Shown here piece by piece: positions 24,773 through 33,219 of a stretch of 64,000 bases of DNA (positions are counted from its first letter, which is position 1; the number at the start of each line of letters is the position of its first letter). The notes beneath the pieces are model-generated. The model made no database searches, had not been told where the DNA came from, and saw only the letters and a list, made by a program, of their open reading frames with translations. Position numbers and translations under genes: made by a program. The DNA comes from Sandaracinaceae bacterium (lineage in GTDB: Bacteria; Myxococcota_A; Polyangia; Polyangiales; Sandaracinaceae), in the NCBI GenBank assembly GCA_020633195.1, contig JACKEC010000018.1:434001-498000 (forward strand), given 5' to 3'.

Positions 24773-27341
24773 GGTCCGCGGCACCACCAAAGGCTGCCCG
24801 TACGCCAAGTGGGACGTGCAGGTGCTCGTGCGGCCGCGCGGCCTGGGCCCCCAGGGGTTCCACACGAGCCTCGTCGTCCATGGAACGCCCGCGGCGAACC
24901 CCGGCGACGACGCCTCGGACGGCAGCGTCCGCTACCGGCGCCTCGCCCAGGCGACCTACACCCTCACGCTCACCCACGACGCGCCCCAGCTCTGGGCGCC
25001 GTTCGTCGCCGAGACGCTCACGCTCGGCCTCGGCGGCGGGAAGCGGACGCACCGGTTCCAGCCGCAGCCGCTTCACACGCGGGTCGCCCCGGTCGTGACC
25101 CTCGCCGCCCCCGCGACGCCGGTGGGGGGCGCGGTGAAGCTGCGCCTCTCGATCGACCAGACCGGCGACGCCGTGCCGTTCGGCGGCGCGGGCAAGCTCA
25201 CCGTCAACGCGGACCACGTCGCGCTCTTCCGCGACGAGGGTCTGACCGCCGCGTTCCCCCTCGCGAGCCGCTCGGCGACCGTCTCGAACGGCGAGCTGTT
25301 GGCCGGCCTCGATCTGTGGGCGCGCGGCGAGAGCGCGGGGGAGGTCGAGGTGACGCTCACCCTCGACGCGCTCGGACAGGGCGACCTGGCCCGCCGGCAC
25401 ACCGAGCTCGGCGACCCGGCGACGGTGAGCATCGCGGTGCTCCCGAACCTCGAGCTCTTCCGCGACGCGACGGTGCTCGACGTCGTGCCTTTCGCGACGA
25501 GCGATCTGGCCACCTCGCTCGACAACCCGATCCCCGGCGACAAGCACTTCGACTCGACGTACACGCGGCCGGCGAGCTTCGACTACCCGCGCAACACGGA
25601 CTACGGCCCGCACGCCCTCGCGGACGCGGACACGTCGATCTTCCGCGTGCGCCTCAAGGATCTCCCCGCGGGGATCGGCGACGGCGACATCGACGCGCTC
25701 ATCAAGGTCACCACGAGCGCCGGCGACGACATCGTCGGCACGTCGGGGTTCAAGTTCAACGGCACCGCGGTGAAGGCTCCGGGCCTCGCGATCAAGCTCA
25801 AGAAGAACGTCGACGCCTGGGAGTCGCCCTACCTGCGCGTCGCCACCACGGTCGACGCGCTGAGCAAGAATGGCACCTCGGCGATCGTCCACTCGCCGGC
25901 GCCGGTCTACAGCGTCCCGACCGCCGACCGCGACCCGGTGCAGGGCGAGCAGTACGGGCGCCTCATGAAGGTGAGCTGCACCGTCGCCGGCCACCCGGTC
26001 GAGGCGACGTTCACGATGGGCGGGCGCCCGTACGCGAAGGTGCCGGTGCGGTTCACGTGGATCGCCGACGGGCCGCCACCGGATCGGCTCCTCAAGACCT
26101 CGCTCGATCGCATCGCGGACGCGAACGCGTACTGGGCCGGCCACGGGCTCACCTTCGAGCTCCAAGATCCGACGGCGCTCGACATCCCGCACGTGTCGGG
26201 CCCCGACCGCAACCTCCTCGTCATCGGCGAGCACACGGGCCACGCCACGGTCTCGGATCACGACTTCGACGTGGCGATCCGCGTCGCCGTGACCGTCGGG
26301 GGCACGACCTACCCGCGGCCGCCGCTCCCGCGGACCGCGCACATGCATCGGCTCGACGGCCTCGGGGACGCCCCGCTCGAGATCACCGCGACGATCCCCG
26401 CCAACTCCACGCCCGCGGCCGCGGCCGCCGAGATCAAGCAGGCGATCGAGGCGTGGACGCCGGCGCTCGTCGCCCTCACGGGGCTGAAGCTCGGCGCCGA
26501 CGTCTTCGACTTCACCGATCCGCGCGTGGTGCTCGGCGTCGATCCGAGCGGGGCGGCGCTGCCGCTCACCGCGATCGGCGCGCACGGGCCGACCGACATC
26601 ACGATCAAGCGCGCCTCGGGGCCCGCGGTGGAGAAGCTCGAGATCGTGGGCGTGGCCGCGACGGCGCTCGGCGCGCCCGATCCGACGGTCGACCTCTTCG
26701 CCCCTCCCCTGCTCCGCGCCTTCCACGATCCGAACGTGAACCCCGCGTCGGCCGCGCAGCGCGGGTGGGTGCGCGCGTTCGGCTCCTCGACCGGCGACTA
26801 CGTCTCGGTGCTCGTCGCGCCGCGCGAGGACGTGCAGGAGCGCCGCGTGGCCGCGCTGAACGAGGCGGGGCTGAGCACGCTCTACGACGCGGACGAGGGG
26901 ACGCTGCTCGGCCGCATCGACGCGTCCTTGCGCGTGCTCGGCTCGTCGACGAGCCCGATCTCGATCCTCAACTTCGACCGCTGGACGGAGACCTGCGCGC
27001 GCTTCCTCGTCTTCCTCCCCTCGGGGAGCTTCACGCCCTCGAACGACTTCGCGCACGAGCTCGGCCACACGTTCGCCGACTGCAACCACACCCCCAAGGA
27101 GCCCAAGTGGTTCTACAGCTCGGAGCTGATGCACCCGAGCGGGCCGCAGGCGCCCAACGCGAAGGCGAACAAGATGACGCGCCACGCGATCCAGGTGGAC
27201 ACCGCGGTGAACGAGGCCGGCTGGAAGTCGAAGTTCATCACCCTCGCCAGCGGCTACGGCGGCGCGGCGCGCGCGCGCATCGCGAGGCTCGCCGGGGGCT
27301 GGCTCGACACGAGCGGCGGCCCCGGCTTCCCCTGGCCCTGA
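24765..27341 (+). CDS. Giant zincin-like putative secreted effector (C-terminal HELGH)
   Basis: An 858-residue protein without a signal peptide, starting at a GTG inside the previous gene. The N-terminal ~400 residues are beta-rich, with repeated Ig-like strand patterns. A C-terminal zinc-protease signature, H764-E-L-G-H768-TFADCN-H, lies in NDFAHELGH, followed by a candidate Met-turn at M789 (SSELMHPSG). The glycine of the metzincin consensus is Ala and the third ligand would be N774 or H775, so the exact clan is uncertain. No signal peptide, the large N-terminal beta region and the T6SS-type accessory gene suggest export by a contractile secretion system. This is a hypothesis. Confidence 0.75.
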   Translation: MGKVRGTTKGCPYAKWDVQVLVRPRGLGPQGFHTSLVVHGTPAANPGDDASDGSVRYRRLAQATYTLTLTHDAPQLWAPFVAETLTLGLGGGKRTHRFQPQPLHTRVAPVVTLAAPATPVGGAVKLRLSIDQTGDAVPFGGAGKLTVNADHVALFRDEGLTAAFPLASRSATVSNGELLAGLDLWARGESAGEVEVTLTLDALGQGDLARRHTELGDPATVSIAVLPNLELFRDATVLDVVPFATSDLATSLDNPIPGDKHFDSTYTRPASFDYPRNTDYGPHALADADTSIFRVRLKDLPAGIGDGDIDALIKVTTSAGDDIVGTSGFKFNGTAVKAPGLAIKLKKNVDAWESPYLRVATTVDALSKNGTSAIVHSPAPVYSVPTADRDPVQGEQYGRLMKVSCTVAGHPVEATFTMGGRPYAKVPVRFTWIADGPPPDRLLKTSLDRIADANAYWAGHGLTFELQDPTALDIPHVSGPDRNLLVIGEHTGHATVSDHDFDVAIRVAVTVGGTTYPRPPLPRTAHMHRLDGLGDAPLEITATIPANSTPAAAAAEIKQAIEAWTPALVALTGLKLGADVFDFTDPRVVLGVDPSGAALPLTAIGAHGPTDITIKRASGPAVEKLEIVGVAATALGAPDPTVDLFAPPLLRAFHDPNVNPASAAQRGWVRAFGSSTGDYVSVLVAPREDVQERRVAALNEAGLSTLYDADEGTLLGRIDASLRVLGSSTSPISILNFDRWTETCARFLVFLPSGSFTPSNDFAHELGHTFADCNHTPKEPKWFYSSELMHPSGPQAPNAKANKMTRHAIQVDTAVNEAGWKSKFITLASGYGGAARARIARLAGGWLDTSGGPGFPWP

Positions 27342-27347
27342 AGCGGC

Positions 27348-27788
27348 TCACTCCGGCGCGTCGTCGGCGACGCGGCGCACCCACCGCATGAGCCGCTCCA
27401 TCCACGAGGCAGGCCCGGCGGGGGGCGCCGGCGCGAGGCGGGTCGCGGCGAGATCGGCGAGGTCCGCGGGGCTCAGGAAGAGCGCCATGCACGCGTCGCA
27501 GCGCGCGACGGGCGGGCCCACGTCGAGGTAGCGCCGCAGCGTCATCGCCGTGCCGCAGTCGGGGCACACCGGCGGGCGCGAGCCGGCCGCGCCCGCCGTC
27601 GGCGGCGCCGTCTCCTCCGTCTGGTACGCGAGGCGGATCGGCTCGCCGTCGAAGAACTCGAAGAACGTGCCGCCGCACCGATCGCAGCGGTCGATCTCCA
27701 CGGCTCCCTCGGCCGCGGGATCGACGAGCGGGATCGCCGACATCGGCTCGGCGCAGACGGGGCAGGCGCGGGTGCGTTCTCGGTACAC
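27348..27788 (-). CDS. Zinc-ribbon (zf-TFIIB type) protein
   Basis: A 146-residue cytosolic protein starting at GTG. It carries two zinc ribbons: CPVCAEPM...CDRCGGTFFEF near the N-terminus and CPDCGTAMTLRRYLDVGPPV...CDACMALFLS further on. The spacing and the CDRCGG-x-(F/W) context are typical of the zf-TFIIB family of bacterial proteins of unknown function. The C-terminal 35 residues form an Arg/Trp-rich amphipathic helix. It converges on the giant zincin gene with a 6-nt gap. Confidence 0.85.
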   Translation of the reverse strand: MYRERTRACPVCAEPMSAIPLVDPAAEGAVEIDRCDRCGGTFFEFFDGEPIRLAYQTEETAPPTAGAAGSRPPVCPDCGTAMTLRRYLDVGPPVARCDACMALFLSPADLADLAATRLAPAPPAGPASWMERLMRWVRRVADDAPE

Positions 27789-27851
27789 GGCGGCATCGTG
27801 CGCCGGGGCGCGCGGCTCGTCGAGGTGCCGTCCGAGCGCTTCTTCGCCTCC

Positions 27852-28889
27852 TCACTCCGAGCCCGGCGACACCCTGGTCTCGAAGAGCCGCGTCCGGTTC
27901 CGGCGCTCGGAGACGCCGAGGGTGGCGGCGAGCGCGGGCGGCATCAGCAGGTGGTCGAGGGTGATCGACAGCTCGACGTCCGGCCACGCCTCGAACCGCT
28001 CCACGCGGACCTCGCCGTCGTAGAGCCGCGTGTCACCGACGGGTCGCCGCAGCGAGTCGAAGCCGGTTCGCGCGCGCGCCTCGGCGGAGAGCGGCTCGGG
28101 CGCGAACACGTGGCCGTAGACGCGCTCCTCGACGCGGTCGCCGCCGCGGAGCTCGAGGCGCAGCTCGCGGAAGAGGTCGCCCGTCGGGAGGCCGTGCCCG
28201 ACCCGCGTCGCCCGCAGCTCGACCTCGACGTCGACGCCCGCGTCGGTGCGCGTCGTCCGCACCGAGACCTGCGCCGCGCCGCGCAGGATCGCCGGGTCGT
28301 CGCGCACGGCGAAGCGATGGTCGAGGTGCGCCCCCTCGCCCATGTGGCAGTCCTGGCAGGTGCGGTCCTCGAGGGCCGCGGGGCTCGCGGCCCACTCGGT
28401 CGCCGTCGACTGCATCGGCACGCCGGACGGCGGGAGCCCGAGGTCGACGTCGTCGGGGAAGTCGAACTCGTGGCAGCCGGCGCACGCGTCGGGGCTCGCC
28501 ATCGAGGGGTCGACGGGGCCCGCGTGCGGCGACCCGGCGCGGCGGAACGCGCCGATCACCCAGCCCCGACGCACGTGGCAGGTCTCGCAGTCGACGCCGC
28601 GCGACGCCTCCCCGCGCGGCGCGTGACAGGCCCGGCACGAGGGGCGCGGCTCGTTCTCGAACGCCGCGAGGAAGACCTCGTCGTCGAACGCGTGCCGGTG
28701 CAGCGAGGCCTCCCATTCGGAGGCGACGGTGGGGTGGCACGCCGCGCAGTCGGCCTCGGCTTGGTCGCGCACCGCCGCGAGGGCCAGCGCCGCGCGGGCG
28801 CCTTCGAACCGCACGGCCAGGTTGCGCGGGGTCGGGCCCGCGCAGGCGGCCGCACCGAGCGCGAGCGCGATCAGGGCGTGGCGGGAGAT
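27852..28889 (-). CDS. Pentahaem c-type cytochrome lipoprotein
   Basis: About 345 residues with five haem-binding CXXCH motifs (CAACH, CRACH, CETCH, CAGCH, CQDCH) in the N-terminal half. A beta-rich C-terminal domain follows. A lipobox-like GAAAC precedes the first haem, so it is a lipid-anchored periplasmic or surface cytochrome involved in electron transfer. The start is unclear. No ATG, GTG or TTG is available in frame. Candidates are ATC at 28889, which gives a good signal peptide, or CTG at 28874, which overlaps the upstream TGA in a CTGA arrangement. It is translationally linked to the upstream secreted-protein gene. Confidence 0.8.
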   Translation of the reverse strand: MSRHALIALALGAAACAGPTPRNLAVRFEGARAALALAAVRDQAEADCAACHPTVASEWEASLHRHAFDDEVFLAAFENEPRPSCRACHAPRGEASRGVDCETCHVRRGWVIGAFRRAGSPHAGPVDPSMASPDACAGCHEFDFPDDVDLGLPPSGVPMQSTATEWAASPAALEDRTCQDCHMGEGAHLDHRFAVRDDPAILRGAAQVSVRTTRTDAGVDVEVELRATRVGHGLPTGDLFRELRLELRGGDRVEERVYGHVFAPEPLSAEARARTGFDSLRRPVGDTRLYDGEVRVERFEAWPDVELSITLDHLLMPPALAATLGVSERRNRTRLFETRVSPGSE

Positions 28890-29821
28890 GGCACCTCGCG
28901 CGCGGCGCGGGCCTCGCGGTGCAGGCGCGCCATCTCGCGCCAGCCGATCCGCGCGAAGGTGCAGCGCCCCTGGATGGAGCGTCGATGCGGATCGGAGAGC
29001 GCGGGGGACGCGAGCACGCGGCGGCACAGCGCGGCCCAGTCGTCGCGCCGGCGGCTCATCCGCCAGCGGATGTAGAACGCCTCGGTGAGCCCGGTCGAGC
29101 TCGGGCTGTCGAGGAGCGCCTCGGCGTCCGCGAGGCCCCGGGCGCGGACCGCGTCGAGCGGCTCGGGGGTCGGGTGCTCTCGGGCCCACGCGAGCCACGC
29201 CTCGCGCGCGACGCGGCGACGCTCGTCGTCGGTCGCGGGCTCGGCGCGCCCGGCGAGCGCGCGCGCGACCACCGGCTCGAGCGTCACCTCGCGCAGCGCC
29301 CAGATCACCTCGTCCGCGTTGACGCGGTGTCGCTCGGTGTCGCGCGTCAGCACGCTGAGGGCCCGGATGAGGTAGGGCACCTGCAGCTCGTGGCGACGCG
29401 CGCGATCCGGCAGCGGGTGGTGGATCGTCCCGAGGTAGTAGAGCCAGTCCCGCTCGTAGTACCGAGGCCCGGCCTGCGCGGGCCACTCCACCATCGAGTT
29501 GCGGACGTACTCGATCCCGAAGGCGTGGACCTGGACCTCGATCGGGAGCCGGTAGAGCTCGTCGAACCACTCGTTGCACCCGTGCTCGGTGCTGAAGTAG
29601 CCCTCGCGCGACGAGGCGCCCCAGTCCGCGCCGTCGTCCATGCGACAACGATTCGTGCGACGTACGAGCCGCCGCGCGTGGTCGACGCGCGCGCGCAGCG
29701 CCTCGGGGACCTCGGGCAGCGGCGGGAACGCGGCGGGGTCGACGACCGGCGGCTCGTCGAGCTGAGCCGCGCCGATCGCGGGGACGGCGAGCACGAGGGC
29801 GGCGGCGAGGAGGGTGCGCAT
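28871..29821 (-). CDS. Secreted protein of unknown function, coupled to the pentahaem cytochrome
   Basis: A 316-residue protein with signal MRTLLAAALVLAVPAIGAAQ. The mature part is helical and Arg/Glu-rich, with two cysteines and aromatic-rich segments (YYERDWLYYLGTIHHP). I do not recognise the family. The start at 29821 is supported by the signal peptide and a TGTATT box 8 nt upstream. The end overlaps the cytochrome reading frame, so the two proteins probably work together in the periplasm. The nature of that partnership is unknown. Confidence 0.75.
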   Translation of the reverse strand: MRTLLAAALVLAVPAIGAAQLDEPPVVDPAAFPPLPEVPEALRARVDHARRLVRRTNRCRMDDGADWGASSREGYFSTEHGCNEWFDELYRLPIEVQVHAFGIEYVRNSMVEWPAQAGPRYYERDWLYYLGTIHHPLPDRARRHELQVPYLIRALSVLTRDTERHRVNADEVIWALREVTLEPVVARALAGRAEPATDDERRRVAREAWLAWAREHPTPEPLDAVRARGLADAEALLDSPSSTGLTEAFYIRWRMSRRRDDWAALCRRVLASPALSDPHRRSIQGRCTFARIGWREMARLHREARAAREVPSPATP

Positions 29822-29829
29822 CGGCCCCC

Positions 29830-29835
29830 AATACA
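29830..29835 (-). promoter_or_regulatory. Candidate -10 box (TGTATT) for the secreted-protein/cytochrome operon
   Basis: TGTATT on the minus strand ends 8 nt before the ATG at 29821. This is one of the few AT-rich hexamers in the region. Confidence 0.35.
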
Positions 29836-29877
29836 CACCGACGCGACGCGTCTCGTCCAGCGGGCCGTCCCGCCGGA

Positions 29878-30333
29878 TCACTTCAGGAGCGACGGCAGCT
29901 TCTCGCGCAGGCGCTCCGTGAGCGCGGCGAAGTCGTACTTCTCGGGGCGGTGCCCGCCAGCGAGCGTGGCGATGTCGGCCGCGGCGCTGGCCGCGAGCTG
30001 ACACTTGTCCTGGGGGAGCTCGAGGGCGCGGCCGAGCTGCGCGAGGGCCTCGCGCTCGCTGCCCGCGGCGAGCCCGTCGACGCGCGCGATCCAGCTCGCG
30101 AGCGCGTAGGTCAGGCCGCGCTGATAGGGCGCGAGCCCGCTCGGATCGAAGTCGTCGAGCGACACGGACGTCTTGGTGGCGGCCTCCACGGCGGCGAGGC
30201 CGTCCGCGTCGAGCCCGGCCTCGGTGGCCGCGCGGAGCAGGCCGGCGCCTTCGGACTTCGACATCCGGCCATCGGCCCAGGCCACGGCGGCCAGCGCGAC
30301 GAAGGCCTCACTCGGGAGCTTGCTGTCGGTCAT
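29878..30333 (-). CDS. TerB-like helical protein
   Basis: A 151-residue protein that starts at ATG 30333 (MTDSKLPSEAFVALAAVAWA). Its all-helical pattern, with an acidic DGRMSKSEGAGLLRAA-type loop in a first helical repeat and a DGLAAGSEREALAQLGRAL repeat later, fits the TerB/DUF533 fold. In that fold two EF-like acidic loops sit between helices. Such proteins are often linked to metal or stress responses, but the role here is unknown. It lies 44 nt downstream of the sulfotransferase gene. Confidence 0.7.
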   Translation of the reverse strand: MTDSKLPSEAFVALAAVAWADGRMSKSEGAGLLRAATEAGLDADGLAAVEAATKTSVSLDDFDPSGLAPYQRGLTYALASWIARVDGLAAGSEREALAQLGRALELPQDKCQLAASAAADIATLAGGHRPEKYDFAALTERLREKLPSLLK

Positions 30334-30377
30334 GGCGGGAGCGTGGCCCCCTCCGAGCGCCGCGTCCACGAGGAACG

Positions 30378-31220
30378 TCAGACGTCGAAGAACGAGCGCG
30401 CCGCGTCGTCCGGGAGCGCCGCGCGCGCCCTCTCGAGGATGGCCTCGCGCTGCGCCGGCGACAGCTCCGCGCGGCCGCCGCCGCCCTGCCGCACGAACGA
30501 GCGCGGCTCGAAGCTGGGCGGGTGCTCGCGGAAGAGGCGGGTGAACCGGTCCTCGTGCGCGCGCATCCAGTCGAGGGAGGAGAGCTCCACCGCGACCTCG
30601 ATCGCGTCCGCGCCGAAGCCGACCGCCTCGGCGAGCTGGGCGACGCCCGCCCTCGGGTCCGCGCGCAGGTCCGCGTAGCGCACCCAGCGCACGTTGGGCT
30701 CCTCGCGCCGCGCCCACCACGAGGGCACGACCTCGAACCAGTCGGCGCGCTCGATCCAGGCGGCGACGTAGGCGTCGAAGTCCGCGGACGGCGTGTAGTC
30801 GAGCCAGTCGAGGAGCTCCCGGGTGAGGCCGTGGAGGTGGTGGAAGTGGCTGACACAGCAGTCGAGCGGGCTCCGAGCGACGCACACGATCTTGACGACC
30901 TCGGCGCCCGGCGTCCGCTCCGCAGGCAGGTGCGTCTTGAACACGCGCGGGTCGGGGATCGCGTCGTAGCTGGCGAGCTGCGCCTCGACGGAGGCGCGCG
31001 CGCGCTCGGGGAGCTCGAGCCAGGGCACGACCTCGTTGATCGAGACGAAGTCACGGTCCCCCCCGGTGCGCAGCTGGTGGAGGATCTGCTGCATCCAGGT
31101 CGTCCCGGCCTTGCTCGCGGTGCAGATGAGCACGTCGCTCGGGCGCGGCTCGAAGCCCTCGAGCAGGTGAGGATCGAACATCGCGCTCGCCTCACCCCAG
31201 CGCTCTTCGATCGCGTCCAT
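30378..31220 (-). CDS. Sulfotransferase family protein
   Basis: A 280-residue cytosolic enzyme with the PAPS-binding loop TASKAGTTWM near residues 34-43 (the PKSGTTW-type 5'-phosphosulfate motif) and the 3'-phosphate region VCVARSPLDCCVSHFHH. Histidines in the HFHHLHG stretch and a C-terminal RQGGGGR-like region fit the family fold. It transfers sulfate from PAPS to an unknown acceptor, perhaps a lipid, polysaccharide or secondary metabolite. I chose the ATG at 31220 because a TATCGT box lies 6 nt upstream and longer in-frame starts add only low-complexity residues. Confidence 0.87.
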   Translation of the reverse strand: MDAIEERWGEASAMFDPHLLEGFEPRPSDVLICTASKAGTTWMQQILHQLRTGGDRDFVSINEVVPWLELPERARASVEAQLASYDAIPDPRVFKTHLPAERTPGAEVVKIVCVARSPLDCCVSHFHHLHGLTRELLDWLDYTPSADFDAYVAAWIERADWFEVVPSWWARREEPNVRWVRYADLRADPRAGVAQLAEAVGFGADAIEVAVELSSLDWMRAHEDRFTRLFREHPPSFEPRSFVRQGGGGRAELSPAQREAILERARAALPDDAARSFFDV

Positions 31221-31226
31221 CGGGCG

Positions 31227-31232
31227 ACGATA
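31227..31232 (-). promoter_or_regulatory. Candidate -10 box (TATCGT) for the sulfotransferase gene
   Basis: TATCGT on the minus strand ends 6 nt before the ATG at 31220, so a leaderless mRNA is predicted. Confidence 0.4.
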
Positions 31233-31299
31233 GCGCGTGGGGTCGACGATGGGCCGGACCTGGTGTCGCCCGGCCCGACGTAGGAAGCTGCCGAGGGAA

Positions 31300-31665
31300 A
31301 TGGAAGAGACCGTGACCGGCGGCCCCCTCTCCTTCACTCGCTATCGAAGGATCGGGAGCGAGGCGGAGCTCTCCGCGGGGCTCGAGCACGAGCACGCGTA
31401 CGGGCTCTTCGTCGACATGGAGGAGATCGACGGCTACTTCGTCGAGGCCGTCGACGTCGTGGATCGCGAGGGCGCGGTCGTCTACCAAGCGTACTTCGGA
31501 GCCTGCGGGGGGATGCTCGTCTACGCGGCGGGGACCGATCGGATGGTCGCCGCGGCCGCTCAACACCACGTCTACGAGGGCGACCCTCTGCTGCGACGCG
31601 ACCTCGCGGCGGCCTACGCGGCGGCGGACCCGCGCGTCCACGAGCACATCGTGTTCGACGGTTGA
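31300..31665 (+). CDS. Conserved-looking small protein, function unknown
   Basis: A 121-residue soluble protein (MEETVTGGPLSFTRYRRIGS) with alternating strands and helices and no recognised motif. The ATG at 31300 is preceded by GAGGG at suitable spacing, and upstream in-frame residues look non-coding. It diverges from the sulfotransferase gene. No function can be assigned. Confidence 0.65.
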   Translation: MEETVTGGPLSFTRYRRIGSEAELSAGLEHEHAYGLFVDMEEIDGYFVEAVDVVDREGAVVYQAYFGACGGMLVYAAGTDRMVAAAAQHHVYEGDPLLRRDLAAAYAAADPRVHEHIVFDG

Positions 31666-31720
31666 GGTCGGGCGCGCGGCGGTGGAATGCGCGGTGGGTC
31701 GCGGCGCGTCCTCGCCCCAC

Positions 31721-32500
31721 GTGCGCTCGTTGCGGCTCGGGCTGACGGTGTCGCTCCTCCTGGCGTCGTTCTCGGCGACCGCGCGGGCCGACGCGCCCGT
31801 CGCGAGCTGCGAAGAGCCCACGCTGTGGCTCGCCTTCTACGCCGTCGACGACGTCTCGGACGCGTACTGCGCGGCGTGTCCGGAACGCTGCGCGGACCCC
31901 GACGATCCCGCCCGCGATGGCGCGATGGCGCTCGAGCTGATCGAGCGCGTCGACGGCGTGCCGTGCGAGGAGATCGAGTACGCGCAGCGCGCGATCGAGG
32001 CGGTCCTCGGCGTGCCCGTGCCGTCGGCTCGCTGGCGGGCCTACCTCGCGTCGCGGCCCTGGTATCGGCCTGGACGCGCGGCGCCGAGCGCGGTGGCGCG
32101 GACCAACCTCCGGTGGCTGGCGCGCGCGCACGCGCGATGTTTGCGCGATCGTCCGCCCGCGCCGGCCTGGGTTCGGCGTCGCGTCGAGCGCTTCTTCGCG
32201 TCGCTGCGGGCGGGCCGCCTCACCCTGCCCTCCATCCGCTTCGACCACGAGCGGCCAGCCACCGAGGCACAGATGCTCGAGGTGCTGTCGCGCCTCGCGC
32301 CGTTCACCCCGCGGACCCCGGTGAGCCGCGCCGACCCGAGCGCTCGCGGCGGCCCGGGCACGTGGCGAGTGGACTCGAGCCACGTCGCCTCCGACTGCCT
32401 CCACCACGGCGACGAAGCGTGCGAGGGCTTCTTCGGCGTGGAGCTCACCTTCGGCCCCGACCACGAGCTGCGCGCGGTCCACGTCTACTCCGTCGGGTGA
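31721..32500 (+). CDS. Secreted Cys-containing protein, function unknown
   Basis: About 259 residues. The GTG at 31721 begins a clean signal peptide (MRSLRLGLTVSLLLASFSAT, cleaved near ARADA). An alternative GTG at 31682 would add 13 residues before it. The mature part has paired cysteines near the start (YCAACPERC) and near the end (SDCLHHGDEACEG), an Arg-rich helical centre and a final strand with the form GVELTFGPDHELRAVHVYS, reminiscent of beta-strand pairs in TonB/AgmX-like domains. The family is not recognised. Confidence 0.7.
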   Translation: MRSLRLGLTVSLLLASFSATARADAPVASCEEPTLWLAFYAVDDVSDAYCAACPERCADPDDPARDGAMALELIERVDGVPCEEIEYAQRAIEAVLGVPVPSARWRAYLASRPWYRPGRAAPSAVARTNLRWLARAHARCLRDRPPAPAWVRRRVERFFASLRAGRLTLPSIRFDHERPATEAQMLEVLSRLAPFTPRTPVSRADPSARGGPGTWRVDSSHVASDCLHHGDEACEGFFGVELTFGPDHELRAVHVYSVG

Positions 32501-32529
32501 GCGATGCCGAAGCCCTCCGTCGCGCTTGA

Positions 32530-33123
32530 TCAGCCGACGCGGAGGTCGGTCCCGATGGTGTCGTCGACGCGCGCGGAGCCGACCGCTTCGTACTCCGCGG
32601 GGGGTGGACGGTCGCGCTCGTCGTCGCGGTAGGGCGAGGGGGTCGGCTCGGGTGAGACCGGCTGGACTTCCGCGTCGAGGATCACCGTGTCGCCAGGCGC
32701 GAGCCAGCGCTCACCGTAGCGGAGGTTCTTGTCCGTCAGATCGACCCGAACGTGGGCGAGCGCCTCGGGGAGCTGGTTGAGGATCTCGCCGTCCCACTGG
32801 CTCGAGGCGATCCCCACCACGCAGGCCCGCGCGTCGATCCGAACGAGCCGGCCGCCGACGTCGACGCGCAACCAGGCTGGCGCGAAGCGACCCGCGGTCC
32901 TCAGCGAGTAGTCGTCCTGATCGAGCAGCGTGTTGTCGGGCCGCCGGCCGCGGATCGGCGTGAAGCGCTCCGAGAAGAACCACCCGATGACCGCCGCCTC
33001 GCGCCCCGTGACCGGGCTCCGGACGAGCGGCCCATCCGCCATCACGCCGTTCACACGAACGCGGGTGGGCGCGCTCACTCCATCGAGCGAACGCTTCGGG
33101 AAGAGCCGACGCCACGCCCGCAT
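32530..33123 (-). CDS. Beta-rich protein, possibly GIDE/MULAN-like
   Basis: A 197-residue protein that begins MRAWRRLFPKRSLDG. It has no signal peptide or membrane segment. The central part runs SPVTGREAAVIGWFFSERFT, then AWLRVDVGGRLVRID and a PGDTVILDAEV strand. An SP-(L/V)-(S/T)-G motif followed by alternating strands resembles the GIDE-type domain of bacterial MULAN-like proteins, but the membrane segments of that family are missing, so this is only a suggestion. The C-terminal 35 residues are Pro/Asp-rich and probably disordered. Confidence 0.6.
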   Translation of the reverse strand: MRAWRRLFPKRSLDGVSAPTRVRVNGVMADGPLVRSPVTGREAAVIGWFFSERFTPIRGRRPDNTLLDQDDYSLRTAGRFAPAWLRVDVGGRLVRIDARACVVGIASSQWDGEILNQLPEALAHVRVDLTDKNLRYGERWLAPGDTVILDAEVQPVSPEPTPSPYRDDERDRPPPAEYEAVGSARVDDTIGTDLRVG

Positions 33124-33206
33124 GCCGCCAAGCGTGCCACGCAGACTCGAGCTCGGGGACGGAGTCGTGGCGCAAACTGCAGCAACCGTCGTCGCCCGCG
33201 GGGCGC

Positions 33207-33212
33207 TAAGGT
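33207..33212 (+). promoter_or_regulatory. Candidate -10 box (TAAGGT) for the 260-residue lipoprotein
   Basis: TAAGGT ends 7 nt before the ATG at 33220, so the transcription start would fall on or next to the start codon. Confidence 0.4.
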
Positions 33213-33219
33213 GTGAGGC

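Noticed and set aside
24765..27341. Eukaryote-like M12 protease with the full HExxHxxGxxH motif
   Set aside because: The glycine is Ala and the third histidine is offset by one residue. The protein is called zincin-like only.
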